Below the pieces are notes generated by a model. It worked only from the letters and a program-made list of their open reading frames with translations, was not told where the DNA came from and made no database searches. DNA of 64,000 bases. Origin: Chionoecetes opilio. Lineage: Eukaryota > Arthropoda > Malacostraca > Decapoda > Majidae. Positions 30,525 through 40,945 of the stretch are shown in pieces. Positions within the stretch are counted from its first letter, which is position 1, and each line of letters starts with the position of its first letter. Where the stretch lies: positions 154,001-218,000 of the forward strand of contig JACEEZ010003605.1 in assembly GCA_016584305.1 (NCBI GenBank), given 5' to 3'. The position numbers and the translations under genes are program-made.

Positions 30525-31972
30525 CTGCTTCCCCACCACAACACCACATCCCCACTACCAACATCCACTCCCGCTTCCCACCACAACACATCCACCCCAC
30601 TTCCCACCACCAACATCCACCCCGCTTCCCCACCACCAACATCCACCCCCGCTTTCCCACCACCAACATCCACCCCTGCTTCCCACCTCTAACACCATCC
30701 CCACTCCACATCCACCACCACCAACACCACCCCGCTTCCCCCACCGTCACACCCTCCCCACCACCAACATCCACCCCGCTTCCCCACCACCAGATCACCC
30801 GCTTCCCCACCACCAACATCCACCCCGCTTCCCCACCACCAAATCCACCCCCGCTTCCCCACCACCAAGATCACCCCTCCCACCCCCAGCTTCCCCACCA
30901 CCAACATCCACCCCCGCTTCCCCACCACCAAGATCCACCCCCGCTTCCCCACCACCAACATCCACCCCCGCTTCCCCACCACAACATCCACCCCCGCTTC
31001 CCCACCACCAACATCCACCCCCGCTTCCCCACCACCAAGATCCACCCCCGCTTCCCCACCACCAACATCCACCCCCGCTTCCCCACCACCAAGATCCACC
31101 CCCGCTTCCCCACCACCAACATCCACCCCGCTTCCCCACCACCAACATCCACCCCCGCTTCCCCACCACCAACATCCACCCCTGCTTCCCCACCACCAAC
31201 ATTCACCCCCGCTTTCCCACCACCAACATTCACCCCCGCTTCCCCACACCAACATTCACCCCGCTTTCCCACCACCAACACACCCCCGCTTCCCCACCAC
31301 CAACATTCACCCCCGCTTTCCCACCACCAACATCCACCCCCGCTTCCCCACCACCAACATTCACCCCGCTTTCCCACCACCAACATCCACCCCGCTTCCC
31401 CACCACCAACATCCACCCGCTTCCCACCACACACCATCACCCACCCTCCCACCACCAACATCACCCCCGCTTCCCCACCACCAACATCACCCCCGCTTCC
31501 CCACCACCAACATCCACCCCTGCTTCCCCACCACTAACACCCATCACCACTACCAACATCCACCACCACCAACACCCACCCCCGCTTCCCCACCACCAAC
31601 ATTCACCCCCGCTTCCCCACCACCAACATCCACCCCTGCTTCCCCACCACTAACACCCATCCCACTACCAACATCCACCACCACCAACATCCACCCCCGC
31701 TTCCCCACCACCAACATCCACCCCCTTCCCCACCACCAACATCCACCCCCGCTTCCCCACCACCAACATCCACCCCCGCTTCCCCACCACCAACATCCAC
31801 CCCCGCTTTCCCACACCAACATCCACCCCCGCTTCCCACCACCAACATCCACCCCGCTTCCCACCACCAACATCCACCCCGCTTCCCCACCACCAACATT
31901 CACCCCCGCTTCCCCACCACCAACATTCACCCCCGCTTTCCCACAACCAACATCCACCCCCGCTTCCCCACC
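30525..31972. repeat. 27-bp minisatellite inside TTAA element copy 2
   Basis: The unit CACCCCCGCTTCCCCACC followed by ACCAACATC is repeated for about 1.45 kb with single-base and length variants. Because 27 is a multiple of three, the array reads as a 9-residue peptide repeat (HPRFPTTNI) in one frame. There is no sign that it is a gene. Strand asymmetry is strong (almost no G on the plus strand). Confidence 0.92.
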
Positions 31973-32430
31973 TTCATCCCATTGCGATGGCTCTCCATTC
32001 CAATCTGTCCGATGCACCAACCTTTCCTACACATTTATCGTGGCCGTAATGGTCGTATACGTGTGCAAACTTCTCTGGAAAGGCACAGCGTTCTTGCTGC
32101 ACCCATAAAGGATGCATGTATATAACATTTCGCAAAAGAAATCCATCAGAACACCCAAAATACTTCAGTACTATGATTATTTCTGGGTTCACGTGCTTTT
32201 GTATTACCGCGGGTGGGGGAGGCCGCCTCAGATGACGTCATCGAGCCAGGGTGCATCGTCTGCTTGTCGCCAGGAGTGTTTTGAGAGCTCGGGGAATTTA
32301 CAGATTTTGATTGCGGATTATTTAAAAACAGGTAACTGTATGCAAAAAGTGACAACATATTATTGATATAGTACTCGATAATGGCTATATTTTGACTGCA
32401 TAAAATCAGGAATGATGAAATGGTCTAGAC

Positions 32431-33482
32431 CAGTGCTCTTCAACCTTTTTTGATGTCGTCCACCCCTAGTAGTGATTTGGTAAAAGCTGTCCACCACTAA
32501 TTTTTTCTCTTTAAAATCTCAGGGCTCTGACATTTTAAATCTAACTATATCATTCTACAAAATATATAGGTAGGAAAAGGCAGCTTTACTCTCATTTTAA
32601 ATTTACAGTTTACATATTCTTCAGTATAATAACACCTGCAGTCTAAAACTATAAATATACAAGGAAAAATTAAACTTACCTTCGGAATTACAAACAAAAA
32701 TCAGTGGCTTCGCTGCTGATGCAATTTGTCTGCTATCAGCTAAATTAAATATAGGCATCAGACAATTTTCAAGTGCAACCCGCATAAGAGGATCCAAATT
32801 CAGAATGGCATTCCTTTTCTATGCCTTGATTAAAACTAAGCTTTGCTTACACAGACATGATGTTGGCATCTGCACAAACATGGCTGTTGCCTTCTCAGCT
32901 TACTCCTTGTAATCCTGACTATCAAGCAGGGCAACCCAGCAATGCAATGCATAGGATGGCCAAATGTTTTGAAAGCTGCTTTTTGCAAATAATCCACTGG
33001 AAGCTCCAATAGGGCATCAGAATGATCAGTTCCATCATCTGAGAATGGATGAAGCTTCCACATGTTGAAGGTCTGAGATGTCTTGGAAATAGAAGTCAAG
33101 GTTTTCCTGCATCAAAGTAAGGTGTCTGGTAATCCAGGGGGATATTCGTACCTCCAGTGTCTGCTGTGCTGTCTGCATACAATGTGCCCAGCCACTGCCA
33201 GCCAGCCATAGAGGTATCAAAGACATCAAAATCAGAACAACACCTTTTTTCCACATTGCTTATAATTTTTTTCACCTTCAGTTTGAATCCATGTATCTTC
33301 CCTATACTTGTAAAAATATCCCCACCTTTGCCTAGTTTTATACCAGATTTATTTTCCCTTATCTATACCGACACGTGGGCATGATCTTGTCCACCCACCT
33401 GTCCACCCCAAGACAGCCGTCCACCCCTCATTCAGTCTCGTCCACCTTCAGGTGGACTGTCCACCCAGGTTGAATAGCACTG
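32431..33482 (-). mobile_element. hAT element with perfect 8-bp TSD and decayed transposase C-terminus
   Basis: CAGTGCTCTTCAACCTTTTT at the left end, 'AGGTTGAATAGCACTG' at the right, flanked by GTCTAGAC on both sides (32423-32430 and 33483-33490). The minus strand carries a broken hAT C-terminal region: 'HSDALLELPVDYLQKAAFKT' and, in another frame, 'NAILNLDPLMRVALENCLMP'. These resemble the dimerisation region of ZBED5-like hAT transposases. Multiple stops. The ends also repeat 'GTCCACCCC' motifs. Confidence 0.88.
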
Positions 33483-33682
33483 GTCTAGACGATTACTTTA
33501 AAACCAGACCAAACTTTAAGTTACTTTCATATTTGCTGTATGATTCATGTCTGTTATTAATTGGCGCCATTTCCGCGGAGCTGAGCTGTAGTCGGGACAG
33601 CTCAGCTGCTCAGTCCTCTTGTGTTTACATTGCGAGTGGACGCTGGACGGTGTGGTAAAATTGTGCTTTCTTTAATTACACT

Positions 33683-33980
33683 ATGACGATAGAAAATCTG
33701 AAGTATTTGCAAAACAAGAACTTTTCCCAGCTAACATTACATGAAAAGACTGAAATCAAAGCAAGAGGAAGACCAACACCAGTTTTATCCATTCAACAGA
33801 ACAGTACAAGCAGGAACAAAGAATATACACGCCAGTTTAACATCAGCATTTATCAGAAATGTGAATGGCTCAGTGGTTGTGACGAGGCTTATGCTTTATT
33901 CTACTTTCCATGCTTGTTGTTTGGTAGGGACTCAGCATGGACGAAAAGTGGTGTGACTGACTTGAGGCATTTGGCACAGA
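33683..33980 (+). pseudogene. hAT transposase N-terminal exon with TTF-type zinc finger
   Basis: ATG 33683, 'MTIENLKYLQNKNFSQLTLH', then 'KARGRPTPVLSIQQNSTS', 'FNISIYQKCEWLSGCDEAYA', 'LFYFPCLLFGRDSAWTKSGV' and 'TDLRHLAQKI'. The C-x-W-L-x-G-C ... F-x-x-F-P-C-L-L-F pattern is the TTF/BED-like finger found at the start of ZMYM6/TTF-type hAT transposases. The His that should follow 'KI' is missing; either the exon ends there or the copy is truncated. The ORF tail to 34018 looks non-coding. Confidence 0.8.
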
Positions 33981-34195
33981 AAATCAGGGTTGTTGATTTT
34001 TTAATTTTTATAAATTAATTTGATGTTCTACATGAAATCTAACTACTACAGTATATTATTTAGCATGTTTATAACTAAAAAGAGATAGAATAAGTGAATA
34101 AAAAATGCATATAACATGAAATACAGATGAATTTACATATTTTCTATTTCTGTGATGGACGTTTTCACATCAATAGGCCTATGTCTATAAGTAGC

Positions 34196-34579
34196 GGTCC
34201 CAAGGTTGGGGCTGCACGCCTGGCTAATTACCCCTAAAGGTCAGGCCGCACACCTGGCTAATTACCCTTCAGGTCATGCCTTGCTTGGGGTGACCTGACT
34301 GGGGTCAACAAAATCCCCCTTTGTCCAGCCCGGGAGTCCTGTATTCAGTCAGTTACCTACCAACCACTACAGTGAGAGGAACACCACTCCTCCTCTCCCT
34401 GTAGTGGTTAGGTAGGTAACTGACTGAATACAGGACTCCCGGGCTGGACAAAGGGGGATTTTGGTTGACCCCAGTCTGGTCACCCCAAGCAAGGCGTGAC
34501 CTGAAGGGTAATTAGCCAGGTGTTCGCTTGACCTTTAGGGGTAATTAGCCAGGTGTGCAGCCCCAAGCTTGGGGCCACC
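34196..34579. mobile_element. Near-perfect palindromic element (384 bp)
   Basis: The left arm starts 'GGTCCCAAGGTTGGGGCTGC' and the right arm ends with the complement 'GCCCCAAGCTTGGGGCCACC'. The arms of about 170 bp pair along almost their full length (for example 'GGAGTCCTGTATTCAGTCAG' with 'CTGACTGAATACAGGACTCC'), leaving a loop of only about 25-30 nt near 34385. No ORF. It would form a long cruciform or hairpin. Confidence 0.9.
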
Positions 34580-34619
34580 ACAACATCATCATACAGCCCA
34601 GATGCATACGTGGTAGGGC

Positions 34620-34775
34620 GCGCATTTTGAACTTGGTAATTTTACTCACCCCAGTTTGAATGTCGTAGCATTGGATTTTCGATCTCGTATATTGAAAATA
34701 GACCCTAATTTACTCAGCTCGTATCATTGATTTCTCGTATACCGAATGCTCGTATAACGGGACTTCCCTGTATAT
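34620..34775. mobile_element. Right end of another pogo-like family
   Basis: 'TCTCGTATACCGAATGCTCG' and 'TATAACGGGACTTCCCTG' then TA. A second, similar right end ('CGTATCTTCTGGACCTCCCTG' then TA) lies at about 37080-37100. No matching left end was found. Confidence 0.5.
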
Positions 34776-34959
34776 GATTTTAGCTGAGGTTGTACGATAA
34801 TCAATCTGAAAATATGATAATTCTGGTGGCTCGGTACGACAATGTGGCCTACAAAAATTCACAAACCTGGATGATGTACAGTAAAACCCTTATAACTCGG
34901 AATTTGATATAACTCGGCAAGGCAAAGACAGTTTTTTTCTTCTTCTTTTTTTAGTACAT

Positions 34960-35298
34960 CTATGCCTATAGCGCGTGTAGGCCGTGAGCTCCAGGGGTGG
35001 GATGGTAGGCCCTGGAGGCTCACTCGAGGGCTGTGATGGTTGGCCCTCGCCCGTGGTGGCGCAGGCAGGATTCTTATAGTGGTGCCTGTAATTAGAGGCT
35101 CATGCCACCCCCCTGTGTCCTCCCATGCACTTGCAGTCGAAGGTAGAGTTAATGGACAGGGCATTTGGGTGTTCTTAGGCCACTCGATGGTGCAGAAAGA
35201 TTTCAAGTGGATTTATGGGTCTCACTCGGGATCGAACTCGGGTCTTCGAGAACGCCACTCGGTGACGCTAACCACTCTGCTACCGCCTCCCCTAAACT
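34960..35298 (-). mobile_element. SINE-A, complete, reverse orientation
   Basis: The head at its right end has box A TAGCAGAGTGG (complement at 35272-35282) and box B GAGTTCGATCC (complement at 35229-35239), at tRNA spacing. The body carries 'GTAATTAGAGGCTCATGCCA' and ends near 'GGGATGGTAGGCCCTGGAGG', with T-rich sequence to the left. Family of 38403-38735. Confidence 0.85.
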
Positions 35299-35966
35299 GC
35301 ATCTCTTGGTTTTCACTCGGCATATCATGCCCTCACAACCTCTTGTGTGAACATGTAAACAGAAAGTCGGCAAAAAATAATGTATCTCGGCATATTGCTG
35401 TTATAACTGCATCTCTTTGCTTACACTCGGCATATCCTCAGTCGCATAAAGTCGTGTTTTTGTCCTTTTGACCTTTTCCTGCAGGCTTAGGCTCTTCAAT
35501 TTCATTCCCTTCCTGCTGGAGACACCCTTGCGTGATGGAGCTGACATCTTGAAATACAGTACTGTATGATGTAATCCCAAAACACGTATAATAGGTGGCA
35601 AAGTAAAGCAAAGGTCGGGAACCAGCGTGTAGGCTGTCAGCTGCTGAGCCGTGTTTATGTCATCCAAGCACCGTCTTGGATACGAATTCAGTTTTTTGTC
35701 GAAATTGAAAAAGGATTGGTTTCTGCTTCAAAAAGCACAACAAGCTTGGTAGGAGCCGAAATAATAATCAATGCAAAACATTGCAAACAATATCACAAAG
35801 TAGTATAACACACATTTCAGCAAGTGTTTTTGGATTGGGATTCGTAATCCAAGACGGTGCTTGGACGACAAAAACACGGCTCAGCCTACGCGCTGGTACC
35901 CGATCTTTGCTTTACTTTGCCACCTATTTTACGTGTTTTGGGATTACATCATACATACATATCAAG

Positions 35967-36134
35967 ATGTCAGCTCCATCATGCAAGGGTGTCTCTAGCA
36001 GGAAGGGAATTAAATTGAAGAGCCTGAGCCTGCAGGAAAAGGTGAAAGTGCTGGCAAGGATGGATGCAGGTGCGTCCATGCATGCTATTTGTGCCGAGTT
36101 TGATATCAAATCCAGCACATTCTACCCGTTCACT
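35967..36134 (+). pseudogene. Tigger transposase N-terminal HTH exon (copy 1)
   Basis: ATG 35967: 'MSAPSCKGVSSRKGIKLKSL', 'SLQEKVKVLARMDAGASMHA', 'ICAEFDIKSSTFYPFTG', then a GTAAGT splice donor at 36135. This is the CENP-B/pogo N-terminal DNA-binding domain (helix 'SLQEKVKVLARMDAG', turn, 'ICAEFDIKSSTFY'). No DDE exon follows in this element. A truncated mirror copy lies at about 35440-35546 on the minus strand. Confidence 0.85.
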
Positions 36135-36292
36135 GGTAAGTGTAGTTTTTATGCTTTTACAGTACTGTATTTACATTTTTTTTTTTTTTTTTTTTTTACC
36201 CATATCAGAGGAGGACATTGCATAACTCGGCACATTGAATAACTCGGCAAGGGCCAGAGCCCCTATCGTGCCGAGTTATAAGGGTTTTACTG

Positions 36293-36940
36293 CACAATGA
36301 TTCAGATGCGCAGAGACGAGTTTGTGGGAAGTGGATGTTCGCCCCTGGAACAGCTGCTAAGGCTGCTAAGGCAGGGGCGATCAGGCGAAGATGTGGTGTG
36401 GTGTTAGACGGCGGCTCACGTACCAGCCGCCGCCGATCAGGTGGTAGGGGATGTAAACACCATGGCCGCTTGTTCCAGACTGACTTTATTTCACTCTCGC
36501 GCTCAACAATACAACTAGTGAAACAAGTGTTAATTATCCTAAAACTATCAAATAAAGCAAAGCAAAAATAAATGAATTAAATAAACCCCAAAAACCCAAA
36601 GGTACAAACCCATTCCCAACAGTGGAAGAGGTCTGCGCACCCCTCCCTTGTCCCTTACCTACCCTACCCTCTCGAGTCTAGTGTATCACGCGGCGTCCCC
36701 AAGAGTACATACAACGTCTTTGTTGCTTGTATGTATTGTGCCTTGTGAGTCAATTTTAGTGATTTGCTGGTTTACTTAATGTGCTTATTGTGACTTATTT
36801 GTGCTCTGTCCTACTGTGCTGTCACACTCTTAATTCACTGTGTTTTGTGTGGTGGTGCGGTGGTGTGGTATATAGAACCCTATATTTGAGAGTTTGAGTT
36901 TGTTGTGTTTGCTATAGTTTATTTTAGCTTGAAAAACATG

Positions 36941-36980
<40 letters not shown>

Positions 36981-37388
36981 GATGGGGTCCTGGAACCAAA
37001 CCTATATTCTACCATTAGTTATGTGTTTCGTTATGCGAAATTTCGCTTTACGAGTAGGCCAGGTGGAACCTAACTGCTCGTATCTTCTGGACCTCCCTGT
37101 ATTCCCTATATGTAATATATATTAAATTCTCCTTCTTGAATTGCTTTTAAAGCCAGGAGATGGGAGATAATAGTTAACTTAATTAAAGTTTTACTTATGA
37201 ATTTATAGACTCTTTAGCAAAGTTAGAATGTGAGTGAAGTATTCACCGAGGAAAGGTTGCTAGAATGTATAGTATAACACATGTACTCCTGGCCTCTGAG
37301 GAATCAGGTAATGACAGTACAGGGAAGTTAACCTATGTTTGAGGAATTAACTCTTGAATTGAGGGATGAATGTAATCACCTCCGAGTA
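36293..37388. other. No gene recognised; spacer between the two fold-back elements
   Basis: Contains 'GCTGCTAAGGCTGCTAAGGC' and a CG-rich patch near 36400-36450, poly-T at 36944-36975 and a pogo-type right end at about 37080-37100. No ORF with recognisable motifs. Confidence 0.4.
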
Positions 37389-37460
37389 CAGTAAAACCCT
37401 TATAACTCGGCACGATAGGGGCTCTGGCCCTTGCCGAGTTATGCAATGTCCTCTGATATG

Positions 37461-37525
<65 letters not shown>

Positions 37526-37553
37526 ACTGTCAAAGCATAAAAACTACACTTAC

Positions 37554-37727
37554 CAGTGAACGGGTAGAATAGAATGTGCTGGATTTGATATCAAACTCAG
37601 CACAAATAGCACGCATGGACGCACCTACATCCATCCTTGCCAGCACTTTCACCTTTTCCTGCAGGCTCAGGCTCTTCAATTCCATTCCCTTCCTGCTGGA
37701 GACACCCTTGCGTGATGGAGCTGACAT
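37554..37727 (-). pseudogene. Tigger transposase N-terminal HTH exon (copy 2)
   Basis: Minus strand from 37727: 'MSAPSRKGVSSRKGMELKSL', 'SLQEKVKVLARMDVGASMRA', 'ICAEFDIKSSTFYS', then GTAAGT. Homologous to the exon at 35967. A mirror remnant ('MSAPSRKGVSSRKGDFNEIE') is at 38150-38235 on the plus strand. Confidence 0.85.
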
Positions 37728-38402
37728 CTTGATATACAGTACTGTATGATGTAATCCCAAAACACGTAAAATAGGTGGCAAAGTAAAGCAAAGGTCTGGT
37801 ACCAGCGCGTAGGCTGAGCCGTGTTTTTGTCGTCCAAGCACAGTCTTGGATTACGAATCCCAATCCAATAACACTTGCTGAAATGTGTGTTATACTACTC
37901 TGTGATATTGTTTGCAATGTTTTGCATTGATTATTATTTCAGCTCCTACCAAGCTTCTTGTGTTTTTTAAGCAGAAACCAATCCTTTTTTAATTTCGACA
38001 AAAAACGGAATTCGTATCCAAGACGGTGCTTGGACGACATAAACACGGCTCAGCAGCTGACAGCCTACGCGCTGGTTCCTGACCTTTGCTTTACTTTGCC
38101 ACCTATTTTACGTGTTTTGGGATTACATCATACAGTACTGTATTTCAAGATGTCAGCTCCATCACGCAAGGGTGTCTCCAGCAGGAAGGGAGACTTCAAT
38201 GAAATTGAAGAGCCTGAGCCTGCAGGAAAGGTCAAAAGGACAAAAATACTACTTTATGCGACTAAGGCTTTGCCGAGTGTAAGCAAAGAGATGCAGTTAT
38301 AACAGCAATATGCTGAGATACATTATTTTTTGCCGACTTTCTGTTTACATGTTCACACAAGAGGTTGTGAGGGCATGATATACCGAGTGAAAACCAAGAG
38401 AT

Positions 38403-38729
38403 GCAGTTTAGGGGAGGCGGTAGCAGAGTGGTTAGCGTCACCGAGTGGCGTTCTCGAAGACCCGAGTTCGATCCCGAGTGAGACCCATAAATCCACTTGA
38501 AATCTTTCTGCACCATCGAGTGGCCTAAGAACACCCACATGCCCTGTCCATTAACTCTACCTTCCACTGCGAGTGCCTGGGAGGACACAGGGGGGCGGCA
38601 TGAGCCTCTAATTACAGGTGTCACTATAAGAATCCTGCCTGCGCCACCACTGGCGAGGGCCAACCATCACAGCCCTCGACCTACCATCCTACCCCTGGAG
38701 CTCACTGCCTACACGCGCTATAGGCATAG

Positions 38730-38735
<6 letters not shown>
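38403..38735 (+). mobile_element. SINE-A, complete
   Basis: Starts GGGGAGGCGGTAGCAGAGTG; box A TAGCAGAGTGG at 38421-38431 and box B GAGTTCGATCC at 38464-38474. The body runs 'GTGGCCTAAGAACACCCACA', 'GCATGAGCCTCTAATTACAG', 'CCAACCATCACAGCCCTCGA' and ends 'GCGCTATAGGCATAGATG' followed by poly-A. Confidence 0.88.
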
Positions 38736-38821
<86 letters not shown>

Positions 38822-38887
38822 GTCTTTGCCTTGCCGAGTTATATCAAATTCCGAGTTATACAGTGCCGAGTTATAAGGGTTTTACTG

Positions 38888-39055
38888 TACCTCCGGTGGT
38901 AACAGTTATAATACCCCTACTGTAACTCAGTTTATCTCCTCTACTAACCGTCTAATTATAACACATCCGTTGCAGGTAGTTATTTTTTACCCCTGCCGTG
39001 GACTCTTCCCTCAGGCCACTGGTGCTATTATGCCCATGTTTCTCTGCCAGGGAAT
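38888..39055. other. Short spacer, nothing recognised
   Basis: AT-rich sequence between the fold-back element and the next TIR element; no motif. Confidence 0.4.
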
Positions 39056-39387
39056 ATATGAGGCGCGCCGCGGCAGAAGGGTACTATGCAACAAAATCAA
39101 TATTCGTCAGAAAACGCAGTTAAAGATTAGGAATGTTTGGGAATGATTAGCTCAAGAACTGTTTGAGTTAGAATGAAGTGTTGTATATCAAATAAAAGTT
39201 GAGGAACTCAGCTTTCATTTGATGTAGAAAAAAAATCTAATCACAAATTATTATTGGTACTGATTTTTTTTCTTTCTATTCACCCATCCATGTGTAGACA
39301 GCAGAGTCTTGACTTCCACTTTCATTTCCCCCGCCCCTCTCCCTTCCCCATCAACCCTCCCACCCCACTTTCTCGACCTCCATGCCT

Positions 39388-39760
39388 TTACTCGTACTCC
39401 AACAGCTCGTCCAGGTCATCGGGGTCCTCGTCAGGTGGGACGTCTTCGGTTAGGCCAACTGTGTGTGCGTCGATTATGGTGTTGTAGAAGGTTTGTTTGT
39501 TGACAGGCATGAGGTCGAGGAGGTACTGAAGGTTACGCACTTTTTCCTTGTTGAGGGCTAAGGGGCGGCTGTAGTGCTTGGGGAGGCGGGGGGCGGAGAG
39601 GTCAAACACCTTACGGGACCAGGCTGCCCGTCCCTTCTGCAGTCTGACCTCGGTGATGTTCTCGCTGTCAGCCTTGTAATCTGACTTCAGTAGGTAGCCC
39701 TCACGGAACGCCAAACGCAGGAGGATTTTCACTGGCACTATTGTCACTGCTGGAATAATC
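39388..39760 (-). CDS. C-terminal part of an unknown transposon protein
   Basis: Minus strand, open from about 39760 to a stop at 39388: 'VKILLRLAFREGYLLKSDYK', 'ADSENITEVRLQKGRAAWSR', 'LPKHYSRPLALNKEKVRNLQ', 'YLLDLMPVNKQTFYNTIIDA', ending in an acidic 'EDVPPDEDPDDLDELLEYE'. The 'PLALNKEKVRNLQYLLDLMP' and 'FYNTI' pattern recalls C-terminal tails of several uncharacterised metazoan transposon proteins, but I cannot name the family. The upstream exons were displaced by the insertion at 39779. The reading frame is clean for about 124 codons. Confidence 0.6.
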
Positions 39761-39954
39761 CATGATAATGGTGAAACAACACAACCCTCGCTTTCCCAGA
39801 CCTCCATTTCCCGGATATCGGATTTGCCGGTCATCGTCTGAGGTCCGGGGATATGTCAAGAGTCCCGGACAAATGCCTGGTCCAGTCCGTAAATCGACAA
39901 CGTTGTCCGGCGGTCTGAGCGTCTCCTGTCACCCCTGGTCGGTGTCCACGCCTC

Positions 39955-40215
39955 CCGCCAGGTGGCAGCATGCTCAGCGGTCATATTGTTTACATTTGGG
40001 CACAAGACACTCACAGTTCACCTGCACAGCCTCCGTCAGTCCCCTGACCCCCACTGCCCCTGGTACAGGAACGTTTCTGAGACTATTGAACACTTTCTGC
40101 TGCAGTGTCTGCGCTTCCACTCCCACCGTGTAGTGCTACGCTCTCAACTTCTCACCCTGAACGTCGCCACCTTTGACCTGCCCACCCTGCTGGCGGGGGC
40201 TGGCCTCCCGCCAGG
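39955..40215 (+). pseudogene. Captured LINE ORF2 C-terminal segment, first copy
   Basis: Frame from 39962: 'MAACSAVILFTFGHKTLTVH', 'LHSLRQSPDPHCPWYRNVSE', 'TIEHFLLQCLRFHSHRVVLR', 'SQLLTLNVATFDLPTLLAG'. 'H-C-P-W-x...ETIEHFLLQC' is the C-terminal zinc motif of LINE ORF2 proteins with its second Cys changed to Tyr. It ends with a CTT repeat and unrelated sequence. Confidence 0.75.
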
Positions 40216-40556
40216 TCTTCTTCTTCTTCTTGTGACCTTTGTCGCTTAGTATCGCTTCATAGTTCCTCTTCCACTTCGTCTCCTTCGTTAACAAACTTGT
40301 TAACTCTTCCCCTGTTTATTTCACCTGGGAAAGACATTTTGATCAGTTTTCAATCCTTTGATTATCATCCTAATTCATTGTCTCTTTTGTGTTCTTATCT
40401 CCCAGCACTGCGTTAGGAACACTTTGCTGAGGTTTACAATACTTTCAGTTTCCTTTCTGTCCCCATACAGCCCTACCACTAAACACAGGGCCCCGTCTTT
40501 CTGCTCTAGTCTCCTGTCCCACTCCTCTCTGCCTAGGACTGTTACTATTGACGCTA

Positions 40557-40945
40557 TAAGGTGGCAGCATGCTCAGCGGTCGTATTGTTTACATTTGGGC
40601 ACATGACACTCACGGTTCACCTGCACCGCCTCCGTCAGTCCTCTGACCCCCACTGTCCCTGGTGCAGGAACGTCTCTGAGACTATTGAACACTTTCTGCT
40701 GCAGTGTCCGTGCTTCCACTCCCACCGTGTAGTGCTACGCTCTCAACTCCTCACCCTGAACGTCGCCACCTTTGACCTGCCCACCCTGCTGGCGTCCACC
40801 CCTCCCAGCAACACGCTGTCATCCGCCTCACCTGTGCCTTCCTGAGGAAAACAGGTCAACTACAGCGCCTGTGATAGCATCATAGGACATCACCAGGGCT
40901 CATAGTGTTCCCCAAGGGATCCTCGCAGCCCTAAAAACAACAACA
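40557..40945 (+). pseudogene. Captured LINE ORF2 C-terminal segment, second copy with 3' UTR
   Basis: Frame from 40561 repeats the first copy with the zinc motif intact: 'DPHCPWCRNVSETIEHFLLQ', 'CPCFHSHRVVLRSQLLTLNV'. After a frame change near 40800 it continues 'HAVIRLTCAFLRKTGQLQRL' to a stop. The 3' UTR 'GTGATAGCATCATAGGACAT' ends 'CGCAGCCCTAAAAACAACAA'. It provides the reference for the LINE scraps at 2368-2540 and 47838-47895. Confidence 0.8.

Larger units (their letters stand above)
30237..33497. mobile_element. TTAA-flanked TIR element, copy 2
   Basis: TTAA (30233-30236) then AGTAATTGTCCAGACC; right end 'GACGATTACT' then TTAA (33498-33501). Both flanks are colinear with copy 1. The central slot holds a 27-bp minisatellite instead of the GT/CA array. 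A hAT element (32431-33482) is inserted within its last 70 bp. No transposase of its own. Confidence 0.85.
30066..34018 (+). mobile_element. hAT element with TTF-type finger exon, split by a TTAA element
   Basis: It starts CAGTGGCAGCTCATGG, matching hAT-type CAGTGGCGGC ends, inside the Gypsy protease. About 170 bp later it is interrupted by the 30237-33497 element and resumes at 33502 with a leader and the N-terminal transposase exon at 33683. No 3' end or catalytic region was found, so it is truncated. The linkage of 5' end and exon across the insertion is inference. Confidence 0.55.
34879..36292. mobile_element. Fold-back Tigger-like element, copy 1 (with SINE-A inside)
   Basis: TA, CAGTAAAACCCTTATAACTC ... 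GAGTTATAAGGGTTTTACTG. The interior is an inverted duplication. The segment containing the transposase N-terminus ('GATGTCAGCTCCATCA', 'GTGTCTC.AGCAGGAAGGG') occurs once in each orientation around 35600-35800, so only the first exon and leader survive, in mirror image. A SINE-A sits at 34960-35298. Copy 2 (37389-38887) is the same structure inverted. Confidence 0.85.
37389..38887. mobile_element. Fold-back Tigger-like element, copy 2 (inverted relative to copy 1)
   Basis: TA, CAGTAAAACCCTTATAACTC ... GAGTTATAAGGGTTTTACTG, TA. Its sequence is the reverse complement of copy 1 along its length, including the position of the SINE-A (38403-38735), so the SINE was present before the copies separated or the segment was duplicated. 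Long poly-A tracts at about 37465-37522 and 38732-38819. Confidence 0.85.

Noticed and set aside
30193..32020. Long HPRFPTTNI-type and Gly/Trp-rich frames
   Set aside because: Repeat-driven open frames of a 27-bp minisatellite; no start context, domain or conservation signal.
38411..38480. Independent tRNA gene at the SINE-A head
   Set aside because: Same promoter boxes occur in inverted copy at 35229-35282 with the same downstream SINE body.
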